Below are positions 46,491 to 55,240 of a DNA stretch of 64,000 nucleotides, piece by piece; the first letter of the stretch is position 1; each line of letters starts with the position of its first letter. Position numbers and translations under genes: made by a program. Source of the stretch: Clostridia bacterium. GTDB taxonomy: Bacteria; Bacillota; Clostridia; Christensenellales; Aristaeellaceae. The DNA lies in contig JAFWES010000025.1 in NCBI GenBank assembly GCA_017512805.1, positions 35,387 to 99,386 on the forward strand. Reading direction: 5' to 3'. Below the pieces are notes generated by a model. That model worked only from the letters and a program-made list of their open reading frames with translations. It ran no database searches and was not told the origin of the DNA.

Positions 46491-47660
46491 ATGGTTATTG
46501 AGAAGATCGAACTTAATCACTTTCGAAATTATGAGCAGCTGTCTTTCGAACCCCATGAAGGAGTGAATCTGTTTTTTGGAAAAAACGGATCCGGGAAAAC
46601 GAATCTACTGGAAGCGATCCATTACTGTGCTTTGGGAAAAAGTCACAGAGTCAGCCAGGATTCACCTGTCATCTATTCAGGAGAGCGGGTGGGCAGCTGT
46701 AATGTAACGGTCCGCGGTAAATGGGGTCGGAACGAAATTGGTGTCCGCTTGCAGCCCGGTGATTCAGGAGGAAAAAGCGTTTATATTGACAGGAAAAAAG
46801 TGAAGAAGCTTTCTGAAATGATGGGGGTGCTCCGCTGCGTGATTTTCAGCCCGGAGGATCTGGATTTGATTAAAGAGGGCCCGGCTGTAAGACGCCGTTT
46901 TCTTGATATGATGATCAGTCAGATCAGCCGTTCTTATTTTATTGCTTTGCAGCAGTACAGAGTGGCCATGGAACAGCGCAACGCGATTCTGAGAACCAGC
47001 AAAATGCTCATGCAGTCTCCGGACCCGATGATTGAAGATTTTGAAAAAGCGATGTCGGAATATGCGTCAACGATCTTTCGGGAGCGAAAAAAAATAACAG
47101 AGATGATGGGTGAGGAAAGCTTTCCGATTTACAGGGAAATCAGCGGAAAGAAGGATGAGATTTTTCAGATTCAATACCACAGTTTTGTGAAAAAAGAAGA
47201 AGATTTAAACGAATATAATCGAATTCTGAAAGAGAACAGGGAGGATGATCAGAAGCAGGGAATCACTTCCGTAGGCCCTCATCGGGATGATCTTCACCTG
47301 ACGTTGAACCGGAAGTCGATGAAAATGTATGCTTCCCAGGGGCAGATGAGGACGGGCGCACTCACGTTAAAGTTGGCTCAACTGAAGATTTTGACAAAAA
47401 TCAGCGGTGAAAGTCCCATTCTTCTTCTGGACGATGTGATGAGTGAACTGGATTTACAAAGACGGATGAATCTGCTTCAGGAGATCGGAACCATACAGAC
47501 GTTTATTACGTTTTCCGACGAGGGAGATTTGGATGCTTCCCAGGGATATCGAACGTATGCCGTCAGTCAATCAGACGGAAGAGCGAGAATTCAGGAAATA
47601 AAGTCCGGACCTGAAACAGTAAAAACATTGCTTTGTGAACCGGATTTTTCCTATGATTAG
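46491..47660 (+). CDS. recF: DNA replication and repair protein RecF
   Basis: A 389-aa SMC-like ATPase that loads RecA at gaps with RecO and RecR. It has the Walker A motif FGKNGSGKTNLLEAI and the N-terminal IEKIELNHFRNYEQL. The C-terminal signature is ITSVGPHRDDLHL, SQGQMRTGALTLKLAQ and LLLDDVMSELD (Walker B). The ATG at 46491 has AAAGGAG upstream; a longer frame begins at 46428 inside the hairpin. The usual small S4-domain gene (yaaA) between dnaN and recF is missing. The frame stays open for 55 codons after the TAG stop. Confidence 0.96.
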   Translation: MVIEKIELNHFRNYEQLSFEPHEGVNLFFGKNGSGKTNLLEAIHYCALGKSHRVSQDSPVIYSGERVGSCNVTVRGKWGRNEIGVRLQPGDSGGKSVYIDRKKVKKLSEMMGVLRCVIFSPEDLDLIKEGPAVRRRFLDMMISQISRSYFIALQQYRVAMEQRNAILRTSKMLMQSPDPMIEDFEKAMSEYASTIFRERKKITEMMGEESFPIYREISGKKDEIFQIQYHSFVKKEEDLNEYNRILKENREDDQKQGITSVGPHRDDLHLTLNRKSMKMYASQGQMRTGALTLKLAQLKILTKISGESPILLLDDVMSELDLQRRMNLLQEIGTIQTFITFSDEGDLDASQGYRTYAVSQSDGRARIQEIKSGPETVKTLLCEPDFSYD

Positions 47661-47671
47661 TTCGCCCTTTT

Positions 47672-47687
47672 TGTTTCACGTGAAACA
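47672..47687. promoter_or_regulatory. parS: parS chromosome-partition site (perfect)
   Basis: A second exact TGTTTCACGTGAAACA, 12 bp after the recF stop, at the left edge of the right DnaA-box cluster. Confidence 0.93.
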
Positions 47688-47689
47688 TC

Positions 47690-48255
47690 TGTGAATAAAA
47701 AGAAACTGCACAGTGATACTGACACAGCTGCCAGAATGGACAGGTCCTTTGTACGAACGCTAGGACGATCTGCTTTATGGGGATCACTTGAATCATCATG
47801 GATTGAACAGTTACAAGAAGAACACTGATCAGTAATGTTCAAGAGAAATGGAGGCGTGAATGCAAAACAATCCACAGGTAATACACAGTTTCTAAAGCCT
47901 TATAAAATAAGGATTTCAGACATTTTCCCACAGATAATTGTGGAAAATAGAAAAGATATCCACAGTTTCTGAAACGGGCTTGATGCTTTGCATTTTCGGA
48001 AAGCTGTGGATGAAATGTGGAAAAAATAGAAAAAAGGATCACACTGATTTCCGGGGGAAGCGTCGGTTTCTTTGCTCACATGGTTCCGATGATCCGGGAT
48101 AAAAACCGACCAGAAACTTATCCACAGGCAGGAAGCCTTGAAAAATCAGCAATGTAACAAAATAGAAACCCGGAAATCCTTGTAAATCAAGACTTCCGGG
48201 TTTTTCACATATCATGTGGATAAACTTTTGTAACATGTGGATATTATGTGGAAAA
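47690..48255. other. oriC: Right part of putative oriC (DnaA-box cluster)
   Basis: The 583-bp gap after recF holds perfect DnaA boxes at 48118-48126 (TTATCCACA) and 48215-48223 (reverse). Near-perfect boxes lie at 47690-47698 (TGTGAATAA), 47939-47947, 47956-47964, 48005-48013, 48016-48024, 48236-48244 and 48247-48255. AT-rich tracts lie at about 47896-47960 and 48016-48036. With the left cluster this makes a two-part origin flanking dnaN-recF. The region also contains a parS site and a terminator hairpin. Confidence 0.82.
48166..48205. terminator. Terminator hairpin within the right origin region
   Basis: AAACCCGGAA (48166-48175) pairs with TTCCGGGTTT (48194-48203) and is followed by TTT on the plus strand. 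On the minus strand it would end transcripts of the metallo-hydrolase gene. Confidence 0.7.
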
Positions 48256-49161
48256 AGGAAAATGATCTTCGGAAGAATGCTCGGGATCGTCTGGGTTATC
48301 CGGGTTTTCCGCCAGCTGGGACAGGGGCAAATCCGATTCGTAGAAAGGATTATCCGCCTCGATGGATTCCAGTACCTGAGATGTTTCTGCTGTATCTTCC
48401 GTCGGGCCGGGAAAGGAAATATTCAGATAGCCCTGGTCATCAAAGGTGATAATAATGCTGTCCCGTATGCCAGGCATCGCAAGTACTTCAGTGGTCCGGC
48501 AGCTGGCGACCCGAGCATATTCAGAGATGATTTCGGATCGGTGAAAATAATGCATGGGGATCATGAGACGGGGTTTTACCGCCAGAATGAAGTAATCGGC
48601 TCCCGCTTCAAACATGGTTCCCTGCCGGGGATCAACCGGGAAAAAAGAGATATCGATGTTTTCCTTTTCAAGCGGTTTCACCGCTTTCTGGAATTCCCGT
48701 TCGGCCTCCTGGATTTCTTTTACGGTAGATTCATCCCGCCAATGCCAGAAATTCAGATCTCCGGCATGGAAAATATGAATACCGTGCCATTTCAGAAGAA
48801 AAGATACGCCCAAATCGGTGGAATCAAAAGCGGTTAAGGTTACGTCCTCTTCCAATTGAACTGTGTCTCCGGGAGCCATGCGCTTTCCTCTGGTTCCAAC
48901 AGGCATATCGGAAGAAACAAAATAAGATACATCTGCCTCATTTTTCCAGGTGAATACGATGGGATCCATATGGTCGATATGCTCGTGGGAAATTAATACA
49001 TATACTTTCCGATATTTCTTTAACTCATCGGGCGTCAGTTCTGTTTTTCCCTGCAGTTCGTGTTTTTCTCCCCTCCAATAATCAAAAACGAACAGAACGT
49101 CCTCTGCTTCGACGGAAAAACCGCTGTGATAGAAATGAGTGATTTTAACCTGTTTGCTCAA
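48244..49161 (-). CDS. Metallo-beta-lactamase-fold hydrolase
   Basis: A 305-aa MBL-superfamily hydrolase, similar in outline to the UlaG/metal-dependent hydrolase group. The metal motif is SHEHIDHMDP; other ligands lie in IHIFHAGDLNFWH and LMIPMHYFH. The C-terminal ~45 residues are acidic and Pro/Ser-rich. The start is TTG at 49159-49161, 7 bp after GGAGGTG; no ATG is usable nearby. It is transcribed towards the origin. Its ribosome binding site is embedded in a long stem (see 49163-49352). The substrate is unknown. Confidence 0.82.
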   Translation of the reverse strand: MSKQVKITHFYHSGFSVEAEDVLFVFDYWRGEKHELQGKTELTPDELKKYRKVYVLISHEHIDHMDPIVFTWKNEADVSYFVSSDMPVGTRGKRMAPGDTVQLEEDVTLTAFDSTDLGVSFLLKWHGIHIFHAGDLNFWHWRDESTVKEIQEAEREFQKAVKPLEKENIDISFFPVDPRQGTMFEAGADYFILAVKPRLMIPMHYFHRSEIISEYARVASCRTTEVLAMPGIRDSIIITFDDQGYLNISFPGPTEDTAETSQVLESIEADNPFYESDLPLSQLAENPDNPDDPEHSSEDHFPFST

Positions 49162-49162
49162 A

Positions 49163-49352
49163 CTTTCGCACCTCCGCCGGGCTCTGAAAATGCCCTTTGA
49201 ACACAGATTGGCCTGCCTTTGTGCTCATGACGATGAATCGTACCTTTGGCGCTGTCAGCGACGGATTGATACACCGAAAACCGGTGTGAAAGCACAGGGG
49301 GCCGAAAACATCTATATCAAAGCCGCCCGGAGCGGAGGCGGCGAACGTCCCT
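49163..49352 (-). ncRNA. Structured leader or small RNA of unknown family
   Basis: The minus-strand transcript from the promoter at 49363-49391 would begin near 49355. Its 5' part (about 49328-49346) can pair with its 3' part (about 49166-49182): TTCGC/GCGAA, CCTCCGC/GCGGAGG and CGGGC/GCCCG, about 17 bp with small bulges. Inside are ACACCG/CGGTGT and CGCT/AGCG hairpins, plus a GGCC..GTGCT / AGCAC..GGCC pairing. The 3' arm contains the ribosome binding site of the metallo-hydrolase. It may be a regulatory leader or a separate RNA of about 190 nt. Confidence 0.45.
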
Positions 49353-49362
49353 TTCGGAGGAT

Positions 49363-49391
49363 ACTTTAACATATGTTCCCACTGTTGTCAA
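49363..49391 (-). promoter_or_regulatory. Promoter of the structured leader and metallo-hydrolase
   Basis: On the minus strand a consensus TTGACA (49386-49391), a 17-bp spacer and TAAAGT (49363-49368). Confidence 0.65.
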
Positions 49392-49443
49392 TTTTATTCC
49401 ATAATTTTGTCATAAAATCACCCTAAATATGAAAAATATAATC

Positions 49444-49471
49444 AAAAAAAGGGGGGTTAACCCCACCTTTT
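49444..49471 (-). terminator. Terminator of the pyr operon
   Basis: On the minus strand GGTGGGGTT pairs with AACCCCCC and is followed by TTTTTTT, about 20 bp after the pyrI stop. Confidence 0.85.
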
Positions 49472-49489
49472 AATAAATATGGTATCCAG

Positions 49490-49912
49490 TTACAGCTGCG
49501 CTGCGCGGGTTTCGCACCAATAACAGCGGTACTCCTTATGAATCCGGTCCGTGAGAACAAATATCTGCGGCAGCTCCTGCTCGGAGCCGGAAATGCATCG
49601 GGGATTTTTACACCGAAGAACGTTTTTCAGATGGGTGGGCAAAACCATCTGTTTCTTTTCCTGCAAAACGCCGTTTCGAATGACGTTCACGGTGGCATCC
49701 GGATCCACATATCCGATGACGTCAAAATTCAGGGGCATTTCTCCGTCAATTTTAATGATATCTTTCCGGCCTAAACGATGAGACGTAACGTTCATCATAA
49801 TCGCAACCGGAACCTCAGCCTTTTCCAGCTCCAGCAGGTGATACAGCTTCATGCCGCCGCCAGCGGCAATATGGTCAATAACCGTTCCGTTCTGGATGGA
49901 ATCAACTGTCAT
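49490..49912 (-). CDS. pyrI: Aspartate carbamoyltransferase regulatory subunit
   Basis: A 140-aa regulatory chain that binds nucleotides and assembles with PyrB trimers. The zinc-binding cysteines are visible as CKNPRC and CYWCE. The nucleotide-binding half has [19 protein letters not shown] and [10 protein letters not shown]. Its presence indicates an allosterically regulated, E. coli-type ATCase. It is the last gene of the operon, and its start overlaps the pyrB stop (ATGA). Confidence 0.96.
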   Translation of the reverse strand: MTVDSIQNGTVIDHIAAGGGMKLYHLLELEKAEVPVAIMMNVTSHRLGRKDIIKIDGEMPLNFDVIGYVDPDATVNVIRNGVLQEKKQMVLPTHLKNVLRCKNPRCISGSEQELPQIFVLTDRIHKEYRCYWCETRAAQL

Positions 49913-50832
49913 AGCGTACCAGCCTCCTTCAGCAGCTTCAGAATCAGGGCTTCCCGCATAAATTTGCCGTAGAGCACCTGTTTAAAATAACAGGCTCTGG
50001 GATCCTCATCCACAGACACGGATATTTCATTCACACGGGGCAGGGGATGCATGATGCACAGGTTGGATTTGGCTTTTTTCAGTTTCTCAGGGGTCAGGAT
50101 GTAGCTGTCCTTCAGGCGAAGGTAATCCTCTTCATTAAAAAAACGTTCACGCTGAACCCTGGTCATGTAAAGGATATCAAGATCGCCTATGACACTTTCC
50201 AGATCGGTGACCTGATCGTAAGGGATGTCCTTTTTCTTTAAGGCTTCGCTTTTCACGTAGCTGGGCACCTTCAGTTCTTCCGGGCTGATCAGGACAAACC
50301 GTACATTGCTATACCGGCAGAGGGCATTGAGAAGGGAATGTACGGTGCGTCCAAATTTCAGGTCTCCGCACATGCCCACCGTCAGCCCGGAGAAGGAGCC
50401 CTTTTCACGCCGAATGGTCAACAGGTCCGCCAGCGTCTGGGTGGGATGAGCGTGTCCTCCGTCTCCGGCATTGATGACCGGAACCGTGGCATTCATGGCA
50501 GCTACTCTGGCGGCGCCTTCTTTCGGATGACGCATGGCGATAATGTCCGCGTAACAGGAAACGGTTTTGACCGTATCCGCTACGCTCTCCCCTTTCGCTA
50601 CGGAACTCGCGTCAGCCCCGGCCACGCTGATGACGCTGCCGCCCAGCTCATACATGGCGGCTTCAAAACTGAGCCTGGTACGGGTGCTGGGCTCAAAAAA
50701 CAGGGTAGCCAGTTTTTTGTGGCGGCAGATCTCCTGATATTCCCGCGGCCTGGCGATGATATCTTCCGCCGTATCCATCAGGGCATCCAGTTCCGGGAGA
50801 GAAAGATCCGGAATGTCGATAATACTTCTCAT
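49909..50832 (-). CDS. pyrB: Aspartate carbamoyltransferase catalytic subunit
   Basis: A 307-aa enzyme forming N-carbamoyl-aspartate from carbamoyl phosphate and aspartate, the first committed step of UMP synthesis. It has the carbamoyl-phosphate motif [15 protein letters not shown], the [14 protein letters not shown] loop, [16 protein letters not shown] and the aspartate-binding [10 protein letters not shown]. Length and motifs are normal. It lies 15 bp after pyrE and overlaps pyrI by 4 bp. Confidence 0.97.
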   Translation of the reverse strand: MRSIIDIPDLSLPELDALMDTAEDIIARPREYQEICRHKKLATLFFEPSTRTRLSFEAAMYELGGSVISVAGADASSVAKGESVADTVKTVSCYADIIAMRHPKEGAARVAAMNATVPVINAGDGGHAHPTQTLADLLTIRREKGSFSGLTVGMCGDLKFGRTVHSLLNALCRYSNVRFVLISPEELKVPSYVKSEALKKKDIPYDQVTDLESVIGDLDILYMTRVQRERFFNEEDYLRLKDSYILTPEKLKKAKSNLCIMHPLPRVNEISVSVDEDPRACYFKQVLYGKFMREALILKLLKEAGTL

Positions 50833-50847
50833 TAATTCTGATACTCC

Positions 50848-51492
50848 TTATTTCATCCAACCGCTGTCAGAGGGATTGTTCCGAAAGGCAATGAGCCGCT
50901 GAATGTCTTCGGGTTTGATATATCCTGCCGCCGCCGCTTCCTCCGCGATGATATCAAAGTTGGTCAGGCTCACGTTTTTCACACCGGCGGCTTCCAGGCG
51001 GTCAATGCCCTTTTGCATGCCATAGGTGAAGATGCTGGCGATTCCAAGGACCTCCGCGCCTGCGTCCCGTAATACCTGCACCACCTCCAGCACACTTCCG
51101 CCGGTGGAAATCAGGTCCTCGATGACCACGACCTTTTGTCCGGGCTCCAGGCGGCCTTCAATTTGATTCTGACGGCCGTGGTCCTTGGCGCCGGAACGAA
51201 CGTATCCCATGGGCAAGCCCATCAGATGGCCGGTGATGGCGGCATGGGCGATGCCGGCGGTAGAGGTGCCCATCAGAACTTCCGCTTCGGGATACGCCGC
51301 CTTGACAACCCTGGCCAGAGATTCCTCCACATCCGTCCGTACCGCGACATCCGTCAGCGTCAGCCTGTTATCGCAGTAAACGGGAGAAAGGATTCCGCTG
51401 GCCCAGGTAAAGGGCTCCTCCGGCCTGAAAAAGACGGCTTTGATTTTCAGAAGATCCCGGGCGATAAGCCGTTGAATAGGTTCCATTTCCAT
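50848..51492 (-). CDS. pyrE: Orotate phosphoribosyltransferase
   Basis: A 214-aa phosphoribosyltransferase that joins orotate and PRPP to give OMP. The PRPP-binding motif is VVVIEDLISTGGSVLEVV; substrate segments are GILSPVYCDNRL and GYVRSGAKDHGRQNQIEG. The ATG at 51490-51492 follows AGAGGGGG; a second ATG lies two codons downstream. The 121-bp gap to pyrF holds no gene that I can see. Confidence 0.96.
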   Translation of the reverse strand: MEMEPIQRLIARDLLKIKAVFFRPEEPFTWASGILSPVYCDNRLTLTDVAVRTDVEESLARVVKAAYPEAEVLMGTSTAGIAHAAITGHLMGLPMGYVRSGAKDHGRQNQIEGRLEPGQKVVVIEDLISTGGSVLEVVQVLRDAGAEVLGIASIFTYGMQKGIDRLEAAGVKNVSLTNFDIIAEEAAAAGYIKPEDIQRLIAFRNNPSDSGWMK

Positions 51493-51613
51493 GACAGATA
51501 CCCCCTCTTTCTTTCATAACTGGAATTGATTCGGTTGCTGAAGCAGAAAATCGGAGGACCCGCGTTTCATCCGCAAAGGGTTCTTGTTTTTGCTCCATCC
51601 GCTGCGAATCAGG

Positions 51614-52333
51614 TTATCCGTTTTCAGCTCCTGTAAATTCCCGCAGGCAGCGCTTCCACGCGGCGACGGGATCAGCCGCTCCGGTCACTGGACGGCCTAC
51701 GACTATGTAATCACTGCCGGCTTTTCCGGCGTCGGCGGGGGTCATGACCCGCTTCTGATCATCCTTGCCCATTCCGTCGGCAAACCGCACCCCGGGCGTG
51801 ACGGTCAGAAACCGTTCCCCGCATACTTCATGAACCCTGGCGGCCTCCAGGGGGGAACAGACCACGCCGTCCAGCCCGGAGAGCCTGGCGGTATTCGCGT
51901 AATGCAGAACCACCTGTTCAAGGGGCTTTTCGATGAGCAGATCCCGTTCCATAGCGGCCTGATCGGTGCTGGTCAGCTGGGTGACAGCAATCAGCAGCGG
52001 CCGGGTGCCATCCGGCCGAGTCAGCCCCTCCAGAGCCGCCTCCATCATGGCCCGTGTACCTGCGGCATGCAGATTGGTGATATCCACATCCAAATCCCGC
52101 AGGACAGCCATGGTCTTTTTCACGGTATTGGGAATGTCATGCAGTTTCAAATCCAGGAAGATGGGGTGCCCCCGGCGTTTGATTTCCCGCACGATGGCCG
52201 GACCCTCCGCATAGTACAGTTCCATGCCGATTTTTACGAAGGGCTTGCGGGACTGACCGGCAAACAGATCCAGGAAAGCGAAGGTTTGCTCCGCCGAAGA
52301 AAAATCACAGGCGATGATGACGTCTTTTCCCAT
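51614..52333 (-). CDS. pyrF: Orotidine 5'-phosphate decarboxylase
   Basis: A 239-aa TIM-barrel enzyme that decarboxylates OMP to UMP. It has the catalytic FLDLKLHDIPNTVKK with the Lys-Asp pair, VTPGVRFADG and DYIVVGRPVTGAADP. It lies 22 bp after pyrD in the operon, behind AAGGA. Confidence 0.97.
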   Translation of the reverse strand: MGKDVIIACDFSSAEQTFAFLDLFAGQSRKPFVKIGMELYYAEGPAIVREIKRRGHPIFLDLKLHDIPNTVKKTMAVLRDLDVDITNLHAAGTRAMMEAALEGLTRPDGTRPLLIAVTQLTSTDQAAMERDLLIEKPLEQVVLHYANTARLSGLDGVVCSPLEAARVHEVCGERFLTVTPGVRFADGMGKDDQKRVMTPADAGKAGSDYIVVGRPVTGAADPVAAWKRCLREFTGAENG

Positions 52334-52355
52334 GGTATAACATCCTTTCCTTCCG

Positions 52356-53255
52356 TTATTTCAGCTCTTTCAGGGTTCCGATTCCGTACTGATCCATGAC
52401 CTGAGGCAGGCGATCGAGAATCCTGACGCATGCCAGAGGATCCCGAAGGTTGGCGGCGCCGATCTCCACGGCCGTTGCGCCGGCCATCATCATTTCCAGC
52501 ACGTCCTCGGCGGAGGAGATTCCACCCATGCCAATGACCGGAATCCTGACGGCCCGGCATACCTGGTACACCATCCGCAGGGCAATGGGAAAGACGCATG
52601 GACCGCTGACACCCCCCATGGTATTGGCCAGAATGGGTTTTCGGGTCAAAAGGCTGATCCTCATGCCCTGCAGGGTATTGATCAGGCTGATGCCGTCCGC
52701 CCCAGCGTCTTCGCAGGCCTTCGCCATGGCGGTGATATCCGTTACATTGGGGCTCAGCTTCATAATCACCGGCTTAGTGGTTACGTTTTTCACGGCCCGG
52801 GTGACCTCCGCGGCGGAGGCGGGATCCGTACCAAAGCTCATGCCGCCGCCGTGAACGTTGGGGCATGAGATGTTTACCTCCAGCCAGCCGACCTGTTCCT
52901 CCCGGTCCAGAAGCGCGCAGGTTTCCGCGTATTCCCGCACGCTGAAGCCGCTGACATTGGCCATGACCGGTTTGTGAAAAACGGCTTTCAACCGGGGCAG
53001 TTCCTCTGAAATCACCTTTTCGACGCCGGGATTTTGCAGGCCCACGGCGTTAATCATTCCGCCGGGACATTCCGCGATGCGGGGGGTGGGATTGCCGAAA
53101 CGCTGCTCCCGGGTGGTCCCTTTAAAGGAGAAGGTCCCCAGCTGGTTGATATCATACAGCTCCGCGAATTCGTACCCGAAACCGAAGGTGCCGCTGGCGG
53201 GAATCAGAGGATTATCCAGGGGAATGCCGCAAAGATTTACCTTCAGCCGTTCCAT
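52356..53255 (-). CDS. pyrD: Dihydroorotate dehydrogenase B, catalytic subunit
   Basis: A 299-aa FMN enzyme oxidising dihydroorotate to orotate, working with PyrK and NAD. Type 1B features include PLDNPLIPASGTFGFGYEF, INAVGLQNPGVE, NISCPNVHGGG with the catalytic Cys, and the IPVIGMGGISSAEDVLEMMM phosphate site. The ATG at 53253-53255 follows AAAGGAGG and lies inside the end of pyrK (13-bp overlap). Confidence 0.96.
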   Translation of the reverse strand: MERLKVNLCGIPLDNPLIPASGTFGFGYEFAELYDINQLGTFSFKGTTREQRFGNPTPRIAECPGGMINAVGLQNPGVEKVISEELPRLKAVFHKPVMANVSGFSVREYAETCALLDREEQVGWLEVNISCPNVHGGGMSFGTDPASAAEVTRAVKNVTTKPVIMKLSPNVTDITAMAKACEDAGADGISLINTLQGMRISLLTRKPILANTMGGVSGPCVFPIALRMVYQVCRAVRIPVIGMGGISSAEDVLEMMMAGATAVEIGAANLRDPLACVRILDRLPQVMDQYGIGTLKELK

Positions 53256-53980
53256 GGCAGATCCTCCTTTCGGAATACGGGACCCTCCCGGCAGATTCGT
53301 TTGGGACCGGACAGCGTCTGGATGCTGCAGCCCATACAGGCGCCGAAGCCGCAGCCCATCCGCTCCTCCAGGCTCAGCTGACCGGAGGTGGGACAGGCGC
53401 GCCAAACCGCTTTGAGCATGGGCATGGGGCCGCAGGCAAAGAAAAAGCTGTATTCTTTCGGCAGCGCGTCCGTGACAAAGCCCTTCTGTCCCAGGCTGCC
53501 GTCCTCGGTGGTTACAGTCGTTTCGACCCCCAGGGCGCTTAATTCCTTCGCCCCGAATACATCCGCTCCGGTCCGGAAGCCCAGCACCGCCTGAACCTGC
53601 TTTCCTTCATGGATCAGCTGTTTCGCCAGTGCGTACAGAGGCGGAACGCCCACACCGCCGCCCAGCAGCAGGGGATGATCCCCCGAAAGTCCGGTGTCGT
53701 ATCCGTTTCCCAGCCCGGACAGCAAGTCCAGCACCGCGCCGGGTCGAAGTCCGCTCATTTGGTTCGTTCCCTTCCCGACCGTTTTATAAATCAGGGTCAG
53801 CGTGTCCGAATCCCAGTCGCAGACGGAGATGGGCCTTCGGAGGAAAAGGCCTTCCAGCTGCAGATTTACAAACTGTCCGGGGCGCTCGATCCCGGAGGTA
53901 TCTCCCGAAAGCCGCAAACGGAAAATATCCCGGGCGATGGAAATATTTTCCGTCACGGTCATTTTTGTCTGTCTGATCAA
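53243..53980 (-). CDS. pyrK: Dihydroorotate dehydrogenase B, electron-transfer subunit
   Basis: A 245-aa FAD and [2Fe-2S] protein that passes electrons from PyrD to NAD. The C-terminal cluster ligands are MGCGFGACMGCS plus a later Cys in KRICREGPVF. The FAD/NAD part has PGQFVNLQ, FLRRPISVCD and LLLGGGVGVPPLYAL. I take TTG at 53978-53980 as the start: it overlaps the pyrC stop (TTGA) and has GGGGAGG 7 bp upstream; the first ATG, six codons later, has no ribosome binding site. Confidence 0.94.
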   Translation of the reverse strand: MIRQTKMTVTENISIARDIFRLRLSGDTSGIERPGQFVNLQLEGLFLRRPISVCDWDSDTLTLIYKTVGKGTNQMSGLRPGAVLDLLSGLGNGYDTGLSGDHPLLLGGGVGVPPLYALAKQLIHEGKQVQAVLGFRTGADVFGAKELSALGVETTVTTEDGSLGQKGFVTDALPKEYSFFFACGPMPMLKAVWRACPTSGQLSLEERMGCGFGACMGCSIQTLSGPKRICREGPVFRKEDLPWNG

Positions 53981-55149
53981 TGGATTTCCTCCCCTTCTTT
54001 GCTTTCCCGCCAGCTTTCCTGCCCGCCGCAGACCGTCCTGAGGCATCGGCCGAACACCTTCCATCCAGCGAAAGGGGTGGCCTTTCCCATGGACAGAAAC
54101 TCCGCCGGATCGATTTCATACTCCGCTTCCAGATCCCATTCGGAGAAGTCTTCCGCGGGCTGCGCAATGCCGAACCTGGCTCGGGGAGCCCGGGTCAGCT
54201 TCTCCACCAGGGCCTCCATGGTCAGAATGCCTTTTTTCACCAGCCCGGTATAAAGCACCGGGAAAGCGGTTTCCAGCCCCACGATGCCGAAGGCACTGCC
54301 CGCCAGGCCTTTATTTTTTTCATCCGTGCTGTGGGGAGCGTGGTCAGTAGCGATCATGCCCACCGTTCCATCCAGCAATCCATCAATCAGGGCTTCCTGA
54401 TCCGCTTTGCCCCGAATCGGGGGATTCATGCGGAAGCGGCCCTCCTCCCGCAGATCCATATCGTTCATCAGCAGGTAATGGGGCCCGGTTTCGCAGGTGA
54501 CATCCACGCCCTCCGCCCGGGCCCTGCGGATGATCTCCACGCTCTCCTTACAGCTGACATGGCATACGTGGTAGGCGCAGCCGGTTTCCTTTGCCAGCCG
54601 AACATCCCGGGCGATGGGGCCCCACTCGCTTTCGGAGCAGATGCCCCTGTGTCCGTGAAGCAGGGCATATTCACCGTCATGGATATAGCCTCCGCGGAGC
54701 AGGGATTCGTCCTCGCAGTGGGCGGTGACGATCTTGCCCAGCCTCGCGGCCTGTTCCATCAGGGAGCGCATCATGCTCTCGCTTTGGACGCCCTTCCCGT
54801 CATCGGAAAAGGCAATGACCCGATCCGCCATCCCGGAAAGATCCGCGGGTTCCTTCCCTTTTTCCCCCATGGTAAGGGCCCCGTAGGGATGCACCCGGCA
54901 GAGGCCCGCCGCTCCGCGGATCAGGGCTTCTTCCTGCGCAAGGTGTTCAGGGGTGTCAGGAACAGGGTTCAGGTTAGGCATGGCGCACACATCCGTATAT
55001 CCGCCCCGGGCCGCGGCCCGGCTGCCGGAGAGGATGGTCTCCTTATAAGAAAAACCCGGCTCGCGAAAATGCACATGCACATCGCAAAAGCCGGGCAAAC
55101 GAACGATAGGACGGCCTGAAACAGGGTCCCGCCGGAAAAAATCATGCAT
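53977..55149 (-). CDS. pyrC: Dihydroorotase
   Basis: A 390-aa amidohydrolase that cyclises carbamoyl-aspartate to dihydroorotate. It has the metal motif FCDVHVHFREPGFSYKE, AMPNLNPVPD, the HVSCKESVEIIRRA region and ATDHAPHSTDEK. I chose the ATG at 55147-55149, which follows GGGAGG; a 22-codon extension beginning at a TTG lacks a ribosome binding site. It is the first gene of pyrC-K-D-F-E-B-I. No carbamoyl-phosphate synthase gene is included. Confidence 0.94.
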   Translation of the reverse strand: MHDFFRRDPVSGRPIVRLPGFCDVHVHFREPGFSYKETILSGSRAAARGGYTDVCAMPNLNPVPDTPEHLAQEEALIRGAAGLCRVHPYGALTMGEKGKEPADLSGMADRVIAFSDDGKGVQSESMMRSLMEQAARLGKIVTAHCEDESLLRGGYIHDGEYALLHGHRGICSESEWGPIARDVRLAKETGCAYHVCHVSCKESVEIIRRARAEGVDVTCETGPHYLLMNDMDLREEGRFRMNPPIRGKADQEALIDGLLDGTVGMIATDHAPHSTDEKNKGLAGSAFGIVGLETAFPVLYTGLVKKGILTMEALVEKLTRAPRARFGIAQPAEDFSEWDLEAEYEIDPAEFLSMGKATPFAGWKVFGRCLRTVCGGQESWRESKEGEEIH

Positions 55150-55240
55150 TGGAACAATCCTCCCGTCCCGCAATCTTGCCGATCTCACAGGGTCGGCTTC
55201 AAGATCCGTGGCCAAAGCGCCGGTTCGGATTCCGGATGCA

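Noticed and set aside
49145-49372. 75-codon minus-strand frame across the structured leader
   Set aside because: Its ATG falls inside the promoter -10 region, so the likely transcript would not contain the start.
55150-55240. Possible PyrR-type attenuator in the pyr leader
   Set aside because: The leader is only about 85 nt and shows neither a terminator hairpin nor a PyrR-binding loop.
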